17,373 bases of DNA from assembly GCA_003521845.1 (NCBI GenBank), contig DPHB01000003.1:3866-21238 (forward strand), written 5' to 3'. Made by a program: the position numbers and the translations under genes. This document shows, in pieces, positions 1 to 7,924 of the stretch (position 1 is its first letter; every line of letters starts with the position of its first letter). Below the pieces are notes generated by a model, which searched no databases, had not been told where the DNA came from, and saw nothing but the letters and a program-made list of their open reading frames with translations. This DNA is from Oceanospirillaceae bacterium. GTDB taxonomy: Bacteria; Pseudomonadota; Gammaproteobacteria; Pseudomonadales; Balneatricaceae.

Positions 1-215
1 GATTATGACGCCGCCGAGCATGACAGTTGGACCATGGATTAAGCGTGAGGACTGTCTGAGGCCTGTAGTTTAGGCCGAGTTCCGCAGCGCCCATGGATCA
101 ATTGGCACGCACAGGGCAGCTGGCGAAGCCAGCCAAGGAACTAAGGCCGGCTGCATAAATGTCTTGTTAGGGCGGGGAGTAGGCACAGGTTATAATTCTC
201 GTGCGCTAGGTTGTG
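1..215. other. Window edge; no supported gene (possible end of an upstream + strand CDS)
   Basis: Frame 1 is open from base 1 to a TAA at 40-42 and would encode an acidic tail (DYDAAEHDSWTMD). It could be the C-terminus of a gene lying outside the window and convergent with the minus-strand methyltransferase, but 13 codons cannot prove this. Two short perfect hairpins follow: GGCCT/AGGCC at 60-76 and GCTGGC-GAA-GCCAGC at 119-133. Neither is followed by a T-run, so neither is a clear terminator. An isolated TATAAT at 191-196 has no well-spaced -35 partner. Nothing else is recognisable here. Confidence 0.3.
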
Positions 216-782
216 CTACAGGGGTTTTTTGGCAATAAGCAGAGCCTTGCCAGCAAGGTTGGGTTGGTGCTGAGGGTCGAAGTGCTCTTGTTCATCGATG
301 TAAACCAGTGGTGTTAAGCCGTTAAACAGATCAAGTAGTTCACCTTCAGCTAATAAGAACTTAGGACTGCTTGGTTTACCCTCTAGGGGAACACGATTGA
401 AGGTTTGGTAGAACAAAATACCGCCTGCTTTCAAGCTGGCCATGATCTGTGGACAAAGTTCGCGCTCTAAGAAAGCACTCACATAAATCATATCAAACTC
501 TTGCTCCGGCCAGCTTTTCGTGGCATCTAAGCAATGGCCAGTGACGGCAAGCATATTGGTCTTGGCGTACTCATTAAGGGTATCGATAGCCACCTGAGAT
601 ATATCCCAGGAATCAACTATAAGTCCTTGTTTTTCCAGATAAAACGAATTTTGACCAAGGCCGCAAGCGAGATCTAAAGCCTGGCCCTGGGTCGGTAGTA
701 GGTGCTGATAATAGGCCAACACAGGGTTCGCCTTGGGTATGCCGCTGACCTTGGCGTAGCGTTGGTTCCATTTATCTGACAT
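216..782 (-). CDS. Class I SAM-dependent methyltransferase, TehB/UbiE-like small type
   Basis: This 188-residue protein is likely to transfer a methyl group from S-adenosylmethionine to an unidentified small acceptor in the cytoplasm. Motif I (LDLACGLGQ, residues 36-44) is the glycine-rich SAM loop. D60 at the end of strand 2 (VDSWD) is the usual ribose-binding acid, and FDMIYVSAFL (96-105) is the motif IV strand. The protein consists of little more than the Rossmann core, which is typical of the TehB-like (tellurite/thiopurine) group, but no substrate can be named. The ATG at 782 is the natural start because the protein begins directly before the N-terminal helix (MSDKWNQRY) common in this group. 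The ribosome-binding site is weak. It lies 59 bp downstream of trkH on the same strand and is probably co-transcribed with it. Family call is firm, function is not. Confidence 0.85.
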   Translation of the reverse strand: MSDKWNQRYAKVSGIPKANPVLAYYQHLLPTQGQALDLACGLGQNSFYLEKQGLIVDSWDISQVAIDTLNEYAKTNMLAVTGHCLDATKSWPEQEFDMIYVSAFLERELCPQIMASLKAGGILFYQTFNRVPLEGKPSSPKFLLAEGELLDLFNGLTPLVYIDEQEHFDPQHQPNLAGKALLIAKKPL

Positions 783-792
783 AAGAGTTGCC

Positions 793-801
793 TGTGGATA
801 A
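793..801 (-). promoter_or_regulatory. Perfect DnaA-box consensus between trkH and the methyltransferase gene
   Basis: The minus strand reads TTATCCACA, the exact strong DnaA-box consensus, in the 59-bp trkH/methyltransferase gap. A second exact copy lies inside rsmB at 4943-4951. Whether DnaA binds here is unknown. No AT-rich unwinding element or box cluster accompanies it, so it is not an origin by itself. Confidence 0.3.
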
Positions 802-841
802 GTCTGTTAACAATCTGCGCATACGCCGTGTATAGCTGCAA

Positions 842-2317
842 TTAATCCCGCCAAAACATAGGCATAAAGATAACCAGTAAGGTGAAGACTTCAAGCCGAC
901 CTAAGAGCATAGAGAAGCAAAGAATCCATTTGGCTGTGGTATTGATATCGCCGTAGTGGGCGGCGACATCACCCAGGCCTGGACCAAGGTTGTTAAGGGT
1001 TGCGCCCACGGCAGACCAGGCTGTAACCTGATCAAGACCTGTAGCAAGTAGCATAATCATCATGACGATAAATACTAGGGCATAGACCGAGAAGAAACCC
1101 CATACCGCATCAGCCACGCGGTCAGGAATAGCTGTGCCACCGAGTTTAACGCGAATGACTGCGTTAGGGTGGATAAGGCGCTGTACCTCACGTAGCCCTT
1201 GTTTCAGTACGATGAGTACGCGGACTACCTTCATACCACCGCCGGTAGAACCAGCGCAGCCGCCTATAAAGGCCGCACTAAAGAGTAAGAAGGGTAACAT
1301 GGCCGGCCAGTTGGCAAAGTCTGCCGTGGCGAAGCCAGTGGTGGTGGCGATGGATACTACTTCAAATAAACCATGGCGGAAGCTGTCGATCCAGCCCAAA
1401 TTAGTTGCCACCGCTAAGGTAAGTATGGTGACCACGGAAATACTACCGATGATGCCAAGGAAAAATTGGAATTCTTCGTCACGCCAATAGTGTTTGAGGT
1501 TGAAGTTGTGATGCTTATTACGCATTAGGCGCACAGTTTGAAAGTGCAAGCCAAAGTTAATGGCGGCCAGCAACATAAAGACAATGGCGATAGCTTCGAT
1601 CACGGGACTATTGAAATAACCTATACTGGCATCATGGGTAGAAAAACCACCAATAGCGACAGTAGAAAAACTATGACCTATGGCGTCAAAAGCACTCATT
1701 CCCGCGGCCCAGTAGGCTAGTGCACAGCTAACAGTAAGGGCCAAATAGATATACCAAAGGTGCTTGGCTGTTTCCGTGATGCGGGGTGTTAATTTAGAGT
1801 CTTTTACCGGCCCTGGCGTTTCAGCTCGATAAAGCTGCATACCACCAATGCCTAGCATCGGCAATATGGCGACCGCCAAAACGATGATACCCATACCACC
1901 AAACCACTGCAGAAATTGGCGATAAAACAAAATGGACTCGGGTAGGTAGTCAATTTTGATAATAACCGTAGCACCCGTGGTGGTGAGTCCAGATAGGGAT
2001 TCAAATAGTGCATCAACAAACTGCCAATTAACTTGCCAGGGCTTAACTAGATATAAAGGCAAAGCGCCAAATATGCCCAATATGGTCCAGAATAAAACCA
2101 CCACCACGAAGCCATCGCGAGTGCGCAGCACCTTTTCATATTTGGCGACGGGATACCAAGTAATAAGACCGGCACCTAGGGTAATGGCAAAAGCTTGTAT
2201 AAAGGCCATATGGGTGCCATCTTGATAGATAAAAGACACCAGTAGTGGCGGCAGCATGGCTAAACTAAAGACCATGAGAAGTATGCCGATGATTTTCTGA
2301 GCGATACGAAAATGCAT
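842..2317 (-). CDS. trkH: TrkH, K+ channel-like subunit of the Trk potassium uptake system
   Basis: Integral inner-membrane protein that carries K+ inward, gated by the TrkA ring. The 491 residues fit the family length (about 480-490). The four pore loops are visible with their filter glycines: TTTGAT (112-117), TVAIGGFS (219-226), ATTTGFAT (324-331) and NNLGPG (442-447). Each is flanked by hydrophobic membrane helices (e.g. 8-31, 39-54, 70-91). The N-terminus (MHFRIAQKIIGILLM) and the C-terminal LEVFTLLVIFMPMFW are characteristic of TrkH. The start codon lies only 8 bp after the trkA stop, with AGGG as a modest ribosome-binding site, so trkA and trkH are one transcription unit. All filter glycines are present and nothing suggests loss of function. 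Confidence 0.97.
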   Translation of the reverse strand: MHFRIAQKIIGILLMVFSLAMLPPLLVSFIYQDGTHMAFIQAFAITLGAGLITWYPVAKYEKVLRTRDGFVVVVLFWTILGIFGALPLYLVKPWQVNWQFVDALFESLSGLTTTGATVIIKIDYLPESILFYRQFLQWFGGMGIIVLAVAILPMLGIGGMQLYRAETPGPVKDSKLTPRITETAKHLWYIYLALTVSCALAYWAAGMSAFDAIGHSFSTVAIGGFSTHDASIGYFNSPVIEAIAIVFMLLAAINFGLHFQTVRLMRNKHHNFNLKHYWRDEEFQFFLGIIGSISVVTILTLAVATNLGWIDSFRHGLFEVVSIATTTGFATADFANWPAMLPFLLFSAAFIGGCAGSTGGGMKVVRVLIVLKQGLREVQRLIHPNAVIRVKLGGTAIPDRVADAVWGFFSVYALVFIVMMIMLLATGLDQVTAWSAVGATLNNLGPGLGDVAAHYGDINTTAKWILCFSMLLGRLEVFTLLVIFMPMFWRD

Positions 2318-2325
2318 GCCAGGCC

Positions 2326-3708
2326 CTAGAAAAAGGTCAAAGCGACGGCGAACAAGCGTTCAACGTCGTTGATCTTATGTCGATCAGTTAAGAACAGGAT
2401 GACATGGTCATCGTTCTCTATGAGTGTGTCATGGTGTGCCATGATGACCTTGTTGTCGCGCACGATGGCACCAAAGCTGGTACCTTCAGGCAGGGCAATT
2501 TGCTCCAAACGTCGGCCCACCACTTGCGAAGTTTTGAGATCGCCGTGGGCGATTACCTCAATGGCTTCTGCGGCGCCACGACGTAGAGAGTGCACGTTGA
2601 CAATATCGCCACGACGCACATGGGTGAGCAGGCTGCTTACTGTAGTCTGTTGGGGTGAGATGGCGATATCGATGGTGCCATCTTCAATCAGGTCCACGTA
2701 GGCAGGGTTGCTGATTAGCGTCATGACATTACGTACACCAAGGCGTTTGGCCAACATAGAGGCCATGATATTGGCTTCGTCATCGTTAGTAAGGGCGCAA
2801 AATACGTCCGTTGCCTCTATATTTTCTTCAATCAATAGGTCTTGGTCTGAAGCACTGCCGTGTAGCACAATGACATCGTCAAGGTTGTCGGCAAGTTCTT
2901 CGCAACGGGCAAGGCCACGTTCAATGATCTTAACGCGGAAATCCTTGGCGAGGTTGCTAGCTAGGCGCGCACCAATGTTACCGCCACCGGCAATCATGAT
3001 CTTTTTATAGGGTTTTTCTAAGCGACGTAGTTCACTCATTACGGCGCGAATATCCTGCTTTGCAGCAATAAAGAAGACTTCATCGTCAACGTGAATCTCC
3101 GTATCACCTTCGGGCACGATGGCGCGGTCTTTACGGAATATGGCAGCAACACGAGCATCCACATTAGGCATATGATGACGTAGGTAAGATATCGGCTGGC
3201 CTACTAGTGGGCCGCCTAAGCGGGCCTTTACTGCGACTAGCTGTACGCTGCCACCAGCAAAATCGAGTACCTGCAAGGCACTCGGGTTTTCGATTAAGCG
3301 TTGTACGTGCTTAGTGACCAATTTTTCTGGGCTGATAATCACATCAATGGGGAAGGCGCCAGCATCGGTTTTGAATAGCGCGCCACGGTGACGTAAGTAC
3401 TGGTGCGAACGAATGCGGCTGATGGTAGTAGGTGTCAGGTACACATGTTTGGCTATTTGGCAGGCCACCATGTTGACTTCATCACTGTTGGTAACCGCCA
3501 CTAGCATGTCTGCATCTTCTACCCCGGCGGCTTCCAAAATACCAGGCAAGGAAGCAGGTCCTGCTACCGTACGGATGTCTAGGCGATCCTGCAGATCTTT
3601 TAGGGCTGCTGTATTCTGGTCCACCATGGTGATGTCATTGGCATCAATAGCCAGGTTTTCCGCCAGGGTTTTGCCGACTTGGCCGGCACCAAGAATGATA
3701 ATTTTCAT
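2326..3708 (-). CDS. trkA: TrkA, cytoplasmic NAD-binding regulator of Trk K+ uptake
   Basis: Peripheral membrane protein that binds NAD(H)/nucleotides and gates TrkH. At 460 residues it has the duplicated RCK architecture of gammaproteobacterial TrkA. The first Rossmann domain has GAGQVG at 7-12 and acidic D30 at the end of strand 2. The first RCK-C domain covers about 140-220. The second Rossmann domain has GGGNIG at 241-246 and E263, and the second RCK-C covers about 365-445. The ATG at 3708 starts three residues before the first Rossmann strand, as expected. Upstream lies a 97-bp gap after rsmB that contains its own good promoter, so trkA-trkH can be expressed separately from def-fmt-rsmB. 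In Pseudomonas trkA also sits directly next to rsmB. Confidence 0.97.
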   Translation of the reverse strand: MKIIILGAGQVGKTLAENLAIDANDITMVDQNTAALKDLQDRLDIRTVAGPASLPGILEAAGVEDADMLVAVTNSDEVNMVACQIAKHVYLTPTTISRIRSHQYLRHRGALFKTDAGAFPIDVIISPEKLVTKHVQRLIENPSALQVLDFAGGSVQLVAVKARLGGPLVGQPISYLRHHMPNVDARVAAIFRKDRAIVPEGDTEIHVDDEVFFIAAKQDIRAVMSELRRLEKPYKKIMIAGGGNIGARLASNLAKDFRVKIIERGLARCEELADNLDDVIVLHGSASDQDLLIEENIEATDVFCALTNDDEANIMASMLAKRLGVRNVMTLISNPAYVDLIEDGTIDIAISPQQTTVSSLLTHVRRGDIVNVHSLRRGAAEAIEVIAHGDLKTSQVVGRRLEQIALPEGTSFGAIVRDNKVIMAHHDTLIENDDHVILFLTDRHKINDVERLFAVALTFF

Positions 3709-3744
3709 AACCGTTGCTTCAGTGATGTGAGCTGATTAGCTTGT

Positions 3745-3772
3745 ATAATACCAGAAACCATATAAGTGTCAT
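3745..3772 (-). promoter_or_regulatory. Predicted sigma-70 promoter for trkA-trkH
   Basis: On the minus strand ATGACA (3772-3767) and TATTAT (3750-3745) each match the consensus hexamer at five of six positions. The spacer is 16 bp and ends in TGG, giving an extended -10. It is placed about 36 bp before the trkA ATG, entirely in the rsmB-trkA gap. Prediction from sequence only. Confidence 0.55.
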
Positions 3773-3804
3773 GGTTATCCGCACAAGCCGTGTCAAGTTT
3801 GTGC

Positions 3805-5106
3805 CTAATTGGCCGCCTTTTTGAGTACCGCATAGTAAAAGCCATCATGGCCACCCGGTTGTGGAAACAGTTGCCGTCCAAATTCCGCGGCTTGTCCCCA
3901 ATTGGCATCGATAGCTTGGTGTTCTGCATCTGTCTGTGTTTGCAAGAAGCGTTTCACTATACGCTCATTCTCTTGGCGTAACACGGAACAGGTGGCGTAC
4001 ACCAATACGCCGCCTGCCGCCAATGTAGGCCAGAGCTGCTGTAATAGGCTCAGTTGCAGTTGTGCCAAACGGGTGATGTCTTCGTTGCTACGTAACAGCT
4101 TAATATCTGGGTTACGCCGAATAACACCCGTTGCGGAGCAGGGTGCGTCCAATAGTATACGATCAAAGGCTTGGCCATCCCACCAGGCATCTGGCTGGCT
4201 AGCATCAGCACAAATCACCTGCGCTTGTAGCTGTAGCCTTTCTAGATTTTCGTGTAAGCGGCCAATGCGGCGTTCTTCAAGCTCTATGGCGGTAACATCT
4301 AGGTCGGCAACTTCTAACAGATGCCCGGTTTTACCACCGGGTGCTGCACATGCATCCAATACGCGTTGGCCGTCTTGCAAGTTCAATAAGCTTGGTGCCA
4401 ATTGTGGGGCTTCATCTTGTACGCTCACCCAGCCATCGGCAAAGCCGGGCAGGCTTTCTACCTGACAAGGTGTTGCTAGTTGCACACCCCAAGGGCTATA
4501 GCTACAAGCTTGGGCGTCGATGTCCGCAGCCGCCAACAATTGCAAATAGGCTGCTACGCTTTGGTGACGCTGATTTACCCGCAAGGTCATTGGTGCCTGC
4601 TGGTCATTGGCAGCGAGAATATCAGTCCAGTTATCCGGCCAGTGGTTGGCCAGCTTGGCTTGCAGCCATTGAGGGTGGTTGTGCTGGTATTCAGCTTGTT
4701 GTGCTAGCTGCTCAGGCAATTGCTCTTGCTGGCGCAAGAAAGAACGTAAGACACCATTGACTAAAGAGCTAGTCCAATCTTGGCCGCTGGCCTTGGCGGC
4801 TTCTACACAGCTAGCCACGGCGGCATGGGGCGGTGTACGCATATGCATTAGTTCGTACAAGCCGACTAGTATCAAGGCATAGATATCTTGGTCTTTATTA
4901 CGCAAGGGCTTGTTGAGTAGTTGCTGAGCAATGGCATTGAGTTGTGGATAATAACGGCAAGTGCCGTAAGCCATTTGGGATAGTAAGGGACGTTCTTTGG
5001 CATCAGCTTGCGCCAAAGCCAAGGGCAGGCTGCCCGCTAGGGAACCTTTTTCGCGCAATACTTCCATTACGGCCAAGGCTGCCAGATAGCGGGTAGGTTC
5101 GCTCAT
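3805..5106 (-). CDS. rsmB: RsmB, 16S rRNA m5C967 methyltransferase
   Basis: Methylates C967 of 16S rRNA using SAM (E. coli numbering). The 433 residues match the family (about 430). An N-terminal NusB-like helical RNA-binding domain spans about 1-135. It is followed by the RsmB/NOP-type methyltransferase fold with DACAAPGGKT (251-260, SAM loop), D320-A-P-C323 (motif IV, release cysteine) and ATCS with C373 (motif VI, the nucleophile). Both catalytic cysteines are present. The gene starts 4 bp after the fmt stop (TAA, then CACC, then ATG), so the two are translationally close, the order seen in Pseudomonas and Enterobacteria. An exact DnaA box lies inside the coding sequence at 4943-4951. Confidence 0.97.
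   Translation of the reverse strand: MSEPTRYLAALAVMEVLREKGSLAGSLPLALAQADAKERPLLSQMAYGTCRYYPQLNAIAQQLLNKPLRNKDQDIYALILVGLYELMHMRTPPHAAVASCVEAAKASGQDWTSSLVNGVLRSFLRQQEQLPEQLAQQAEYQHNHPQWLQAKLANHWPDNWTDILAANDQQAPMTLRVNQRHQSVAAYLQLLAAADIDAQACSYSPWGVQLATPCQVESLPGFADGWVSVQDEAPQLAPSLLNLQDGQRVLDACAAPGGKTGHLLEVADLDVTAIELEERRIGRLHENLERLQLQAQVICADASQPDAWWDGQAFDRILLDAPCSATGVIRRNPDIKLLRSNEDITRLAQLQLSLLQQLWPTLAAGGVLVYATCSVLRQENERIVKRFLQTQTDAEHQAIDANWGQAAEFGRQLFPQPGGHDGFYYAVLKKAAN
4943..4951 (-). promoter_or_regulatory. Perfect DnaA-box consensus inside rsmB
   Basis: TTATCCACA on the minus strand, in the codons of a Tyr-Tyr-Pro-Gln stretch. It may be fortuitous because the amino acids can force it. It is listed because it is the second exact box in the window. 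Confidence 0.2.
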
Positions 5107-5110
5107 GGTG

Positions 5111-6064
5111 TTAATCCTGATTGGTTAATTGGCTGCCGATGGGGAGCTTTTGTTGTAAGTTCTTCAACTGGGCACCAGCAATCGCTTTGCTGCCTGGCCA
5201 TTGGATTTGGCTGATAAGCAGTGTGCCTTCACCACAAGCCACGGTTATGCCTTGTTTGCTGAAACCCGTTACTGTGCCAGTTAGTGCATCTGTTGGGTTT
5301 TCATCGAGGGCCCGGGCAAACCAGATGCGGAGGCGCTGTGCACCAAAATCCGTATAAGCTACAGGCCATGGGTTGAGGCCACGTACTTGCGTGCTAATGG
5401 CTGAGGCTGATTGCTGCCAATCGATGGCACCTTCGGCCTTGCTGAGTTTTTCGGCGTAGGAAGTGAGGCTTTCATCCTGCTCTGCGGCTAGCAAAGTGTC
5501 AATTTGGGCTAAGGTGTCCACTAGTCCAGCACAACCGCTAATGGCTAGCTTGTCATAGAGACTGGCGGAGGTGTCTGCATCGGTAATAGGCAGGGTACGC
5601 TTAAGCAGCATAGGGCCAGTATCCAGACCTGCCGCCATTTGCATAATGGTGACACCCGTTTCGGCATCGCCGGCTAATAGGGCACGTTGAATAGGCGCCG
5701 CACCGCGCCAGCGTGGTAATAAGGAACCGTGCACGTTAATGCAACCAAGGCGCGGCGTGTCCAATACTATCTGTGGTAGCAGCAAACCATAAGCAACCAC
5801 CACCATGATATCGGCTTGGTAGCTAGCTAGCTGTGCTTGCGCATCGGCGTCCTTTAGCGACAAAGGCTGCTGTACTTCTATGCCGTTATCTAAGGCCAGC
5901 TGTTTGACTGGGCTAGCCGTTAGCTTGCGTCCGCGACCTGCAGGGCGATCTGGCTGGCTATATACGGCCACCACCTCATGCTCAGTGCACAATAGGGCCT
6001 GTAGATGTTGGGCGGCAAATTCAGGGGTGCCAGCAAAAATGATGCGCAAGGTATTGGTGCTCAA
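5111..6064 (-). CDS. fmt: Methionyl-tRNA formyltransferase
   Basis: Formylates the methionine on initiator tRNA with 10-formyl-THF, which allows IF2-dependent initiation. The 317 residues fit the family. The N-terminal Rossmann domain begins LRIIFAGTPEFAAQHLQAL. The catalytic triad is visible as N110 and H112 in INVHGSLLPRWRGAAPIQ and D148 in GLDTGPM, equivalent to E. coli N108/H110/D146. The OB-fold tRNA-binding C-domain starts near residue 210. The start is TTG at 6064: no in-frame ATG or GTG lies between it and an upstream in-frame stop, AAGGA sits 5 nt before it, and the N-terminus then aligns with E. coli Fmt (MSESLRIIFAGTP). Directly downstream of def and 4 bp before rsmB. The TTG start may limit its translation. 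Confidence 0.96.
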   Translation of the reverse strand: MSTNTLRIIFAGTPEFAAQHLQALLCTEHEVVAVYSQPDRPAGRGRKLTASPVKQLALDNGIEVQQPLSLKDADAQAQLASYQADIMVVVAYGLLLPQIVLDTPRLGCINVHGSLLPRWRGAAPIQRALLAGDAETGVTIMQMAAGLDTGPMLLKRTLPITDADTSASLYDKLAISGCAGLVDTLAQIDTLLAAEQDESLTSYAEKLSKAEGAIDWQQSASAISTQVRGLNPWPVAYTDFGAQRLRIWFARALDENPTDALTGTVTGFSKQGITVACGEGTLLISQIQWPGSKAIAGAQLKNLQQKLPIGSQLTNQD

Positions 6065-6116
6065 AGGGTTTCCTTCTAGGTATTTATATCAAGCCAACGA
6101 CTCAGACAAGGCTTAT

Positions 6117-6632
6117 TTAATAGCCTTGTGCTTCTAGACGGTGCTTCTTCTCTAGCTTCTTGCGAATGCGATCACGCTTCAAGCGCGACAAATAATCCAC
6201 AAACAATTTGCCGTTCAAGTGGTCCAGCTCGTGCTGAATACAGATTGCCAATAGACCTTCGGCCTTGGCTTCAACTGGTTCGCCATCTCGGTTGAGGGCG
6301 CGATAAATAATGTGGCTATGGCGTTCTACATCATCAAAGAATTCAGGTACTGACAGGCAGCCTTCCTTGTATTCTTCCATGTCTTGGTCAATGGCTTCCC
6401 ATTCTGGATTGATCAGTACTAAGGGCTCATCGCCCTCTTCTGACACGTCGATAACCACGATGCGTTGGTGTACATCTATTTGCGTTGCCGCCAAACCAAT
6501 GCCAGGGGCGTCATACATGGTTTCCAACATGTCTTCGACAAGTTGACGGGTGGCGTCAGTGACTTCGGTAACGGGTTGGGCGATCTTACGCAGGCGTGGA
6601 TCTGGGAATTCAAGAATGGGTAGCAGGGCCAT
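6117..6632 (-). CDS. def: Peptide deformylase
   Basis: Fe2+/metal-dependent hydrolase that removes the formyl group from nascent protein N-termini, undoing the step made by the adjacent fmt product. The 171 residues are the standard length for the type-1 enzyme. All three signature motifs are intact: GIGLAATQ (44-51, Q51 catalytic), EGCLS (90-94, metal ligand C92) and QHELDHLNG (133-141, ligands H134 and H138, catalytic E135). The tail is basic (RLKRDRIRKKLEKK), usual for gammaproteobacterial Def. It is the first gene of the minus-strand run def-fmt-rsmB(-trkA-trkH) and is divergent from dprA, sharing a 95-bp intergenic region that carries its promoter. Confidence 0.98.
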   Translation of the reverse strand: MALLPILEFPDPRLRKIAQPVTEVTDATRQLVEDMLETMYDAPGIGLAATQIDVHQRIVVIDVSEEGDEPLVLINPEWEAIDQDMEEYKEGCLSVPEFFDDVERHSHIIYRALNRDGEPVEAKAEGLLAICIQHELDHLNGKLFVDYLSRLKRDRIRKKLEKKHRLEAQGY

Positions 6633-6672
6633 GGTGTATGTTGCTCAAATAAATCTAAAAATACTAGCTAGA

Positions 6673-6702
6673 ATTATATCATGACCTATTAGCATAAGTC
6701 AG
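6673..6702 (-). promoter_or_regulatory. Predicted sigma-70 promoter for def-fmt-rsmB
   Basis: On the minus strand a perfect TATAAT (6678-6673) preceded by TGA (extended -10) lies 18 bp after CTGACT, a four-of-six -35. It is about 41 bp upstream of the def ATG, inside the def/dprA divergent region. No equally good plus-strand promoter was seen for dprA. Confidence 0.6.
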
Positions 6703-6727
6703 ACACTAAGCACGGCAAGGAGGCCAT

Positions 6728-7897
6728 ATGCAGAATACAAATAATCAAACTGACCACAAACACCAAGATTGGCAGCCAGAGCACTGGCAATGGTTGGCCT
6801 TTACTGAGCTCAATCTGCGCTTTTCTCAGTCGCGGCAGCTCATTCAACGTTGGCCAGATATTGGCGAGCTGTTTTATGAGGTTGATTTGTCTTCTCTATC
6901 TCATGTTCTTTCTGACCAGCAGCTTACCGTTTGGCATGAATTGCGGCGAGTGGATCTAGTGCGTTATCTGCAAAAACAGTATCGTTGGTTGCAGCAACAC
7001 CCCGCGCAACTGATCACTTGGCATGATGCACGTTTTCCCGCATCACTAAAGCAAATCGAAGATTGCCCAGGCTGGTTGTGGGTACAAGGTAAGGCGCAAT
7101 TATTACATGACCCAGCAGTGTCTATGGTGGGTGGCCGGCGAGCTAGCCCTTCTGGTTTGGCCTTGGCTAGAGAGTATGGGCAGTCTTTAGCTAGTGCCGG
7201 GCTGACCATTATCAGTGGGTTGGCTTTAGGTATTGATGGTGCCAGTCATCAAGGAGCTTTGGACGCAGGTGGCGATACTATTGCCGTACTCGGCTCTGGT
7301 TTGGCTGATATATATCCCGCAAGACACCAGTATTTGGCGGCTGAAATCGTCAATAAAGGTGGTGCACTAGTGTCTCCTTGGCCGTTGTTTCTAGCCGCTC
7401 GGCCGCATCAGTTCCCGGTACGTAATAGCATCGTCAGTGGCCTGAGTTTAGGTGTGTTGGTGGTGGAAGCCGCGCCCAAAAGCGGTTCTTTGATTACTGC
7501 AAAACTGGCTTTGGAGCAGGGTAGGGAGGTATTTGCCTTGCCATCGAGCGCCCATAACCGGCAAGCGCAGGGTAGTTTAGGTTTGATTCGTGACGGCGCC
7601 TGTCTGGTTTACTCACCGCAACAGATTATTGCTGAGCTTGCCCCCATGTTAACCGGCCTAACTGGTGTGTTAACACCCGATATGCGGACTTCACCAGAGG
7701 ATGCCGAAGCAATAGAGCAACATTTATCACCCCAATTACAACAATTGCTCAATCAGCTTGGCTATGACCCCCTGCCTGTTGATATAATTTGTCAGCAACT
7801 GGCCTTGCCCTATGCCGAAGTGGCGACATTGCTGATGGAATTAACGCTGTTAGGGTATGTTGCCGAAGCGGAGCAAGGTTTTGAGCGCATAAGATAG
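6728..7897 (+). CDS. dprA: DprA/Smf, DNA-processing protein that loads RecA on incoming ssDNA
   Basis: Cytoplasmic protein that binds single-stranded DNA taken up during transformation and hands it to RecA. At 389 residues it has all three parts: an N-terminal SAM-like helical region (about 20-110), the DprA Rossmann fold (about 115-305) and a C-terminal winged helix (about 325-385). Recognisable segments are VGGRRASPSG (134-143), SGLALGID (163-170), FPVRNSIVSGLS (229-240) and EAAPKSGSLITA (247-258). AAGGAGG lies 4 nt before the ATG, a very strong ribosome-binding site. Two positions differ from the usual family text: GGRR where GSR is common, and VSPWP where SEYP/SEFP is common. The core is otherwise intact. 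It begins the plus-strand run dprA-tsaC-hemF-aroE. Many non-competent bacteria also keep dprA. Confidence 0.95.
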   Translation: MQNTNNQTDHKHQDWQPEHWQWLAFTELNLRFSQSRQLIQRWPDIGELFYEVDLSSLSHVLSDQQLTVWHELRRVDLVRYLQKQYRWLQQHPAQLITWHDARFPASLKQIEDCPGWLWVQGKAQLLHDPAVSMVGGRRASPSGLALAREYGQSLASAGLTIISGLALGIDGASHQGALDAGGDTIAVLGSGLADIYPARHQYLAAEIVNKGGALVSPWPLFLAARPHQFPVRNSIVSGLSLGVLVVEAAPKSGSLITAKLALEQGREVFALPSSAHNRQAQGSLGLIRDGACLVYSPQQIIAELAPMLTGLTGVLTPDMRTSPEDAEAIEQHLSPQLQQLLNQLGYDPLPVDIICQQLALPYAEVATLLMELTLLGYVAEAEQGFERIR

Positions 7898-7924
7898 ACA
7901 CAATTGGATTGATAGAGAGTGACA

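Noticed and set aside
191..196. TATAAT as a plus-strand promoter at the left edge
   Set aside because: The nearest -35-like hexamer (TTGTTA, 164-169) is 21 bp away, and no plus-strand gene follows; the methyltransferase is on the minus strand.
1134..3010. Several plus-strand frames of 60-118 codons opposite trkH and trkA
   Set aside because: They are antisense to well-recognised full-length genes and have low-complexity Ser/Thr/Met-rich translations typical of shadow frames.
3781..3804. GCACAA/TTGTGC hairpin just after the rsmB stop as a terminator
   Set aside because: Only a 6-bp stem with a 12-nt loop and no T-run on the minus strand. Too weak to call.
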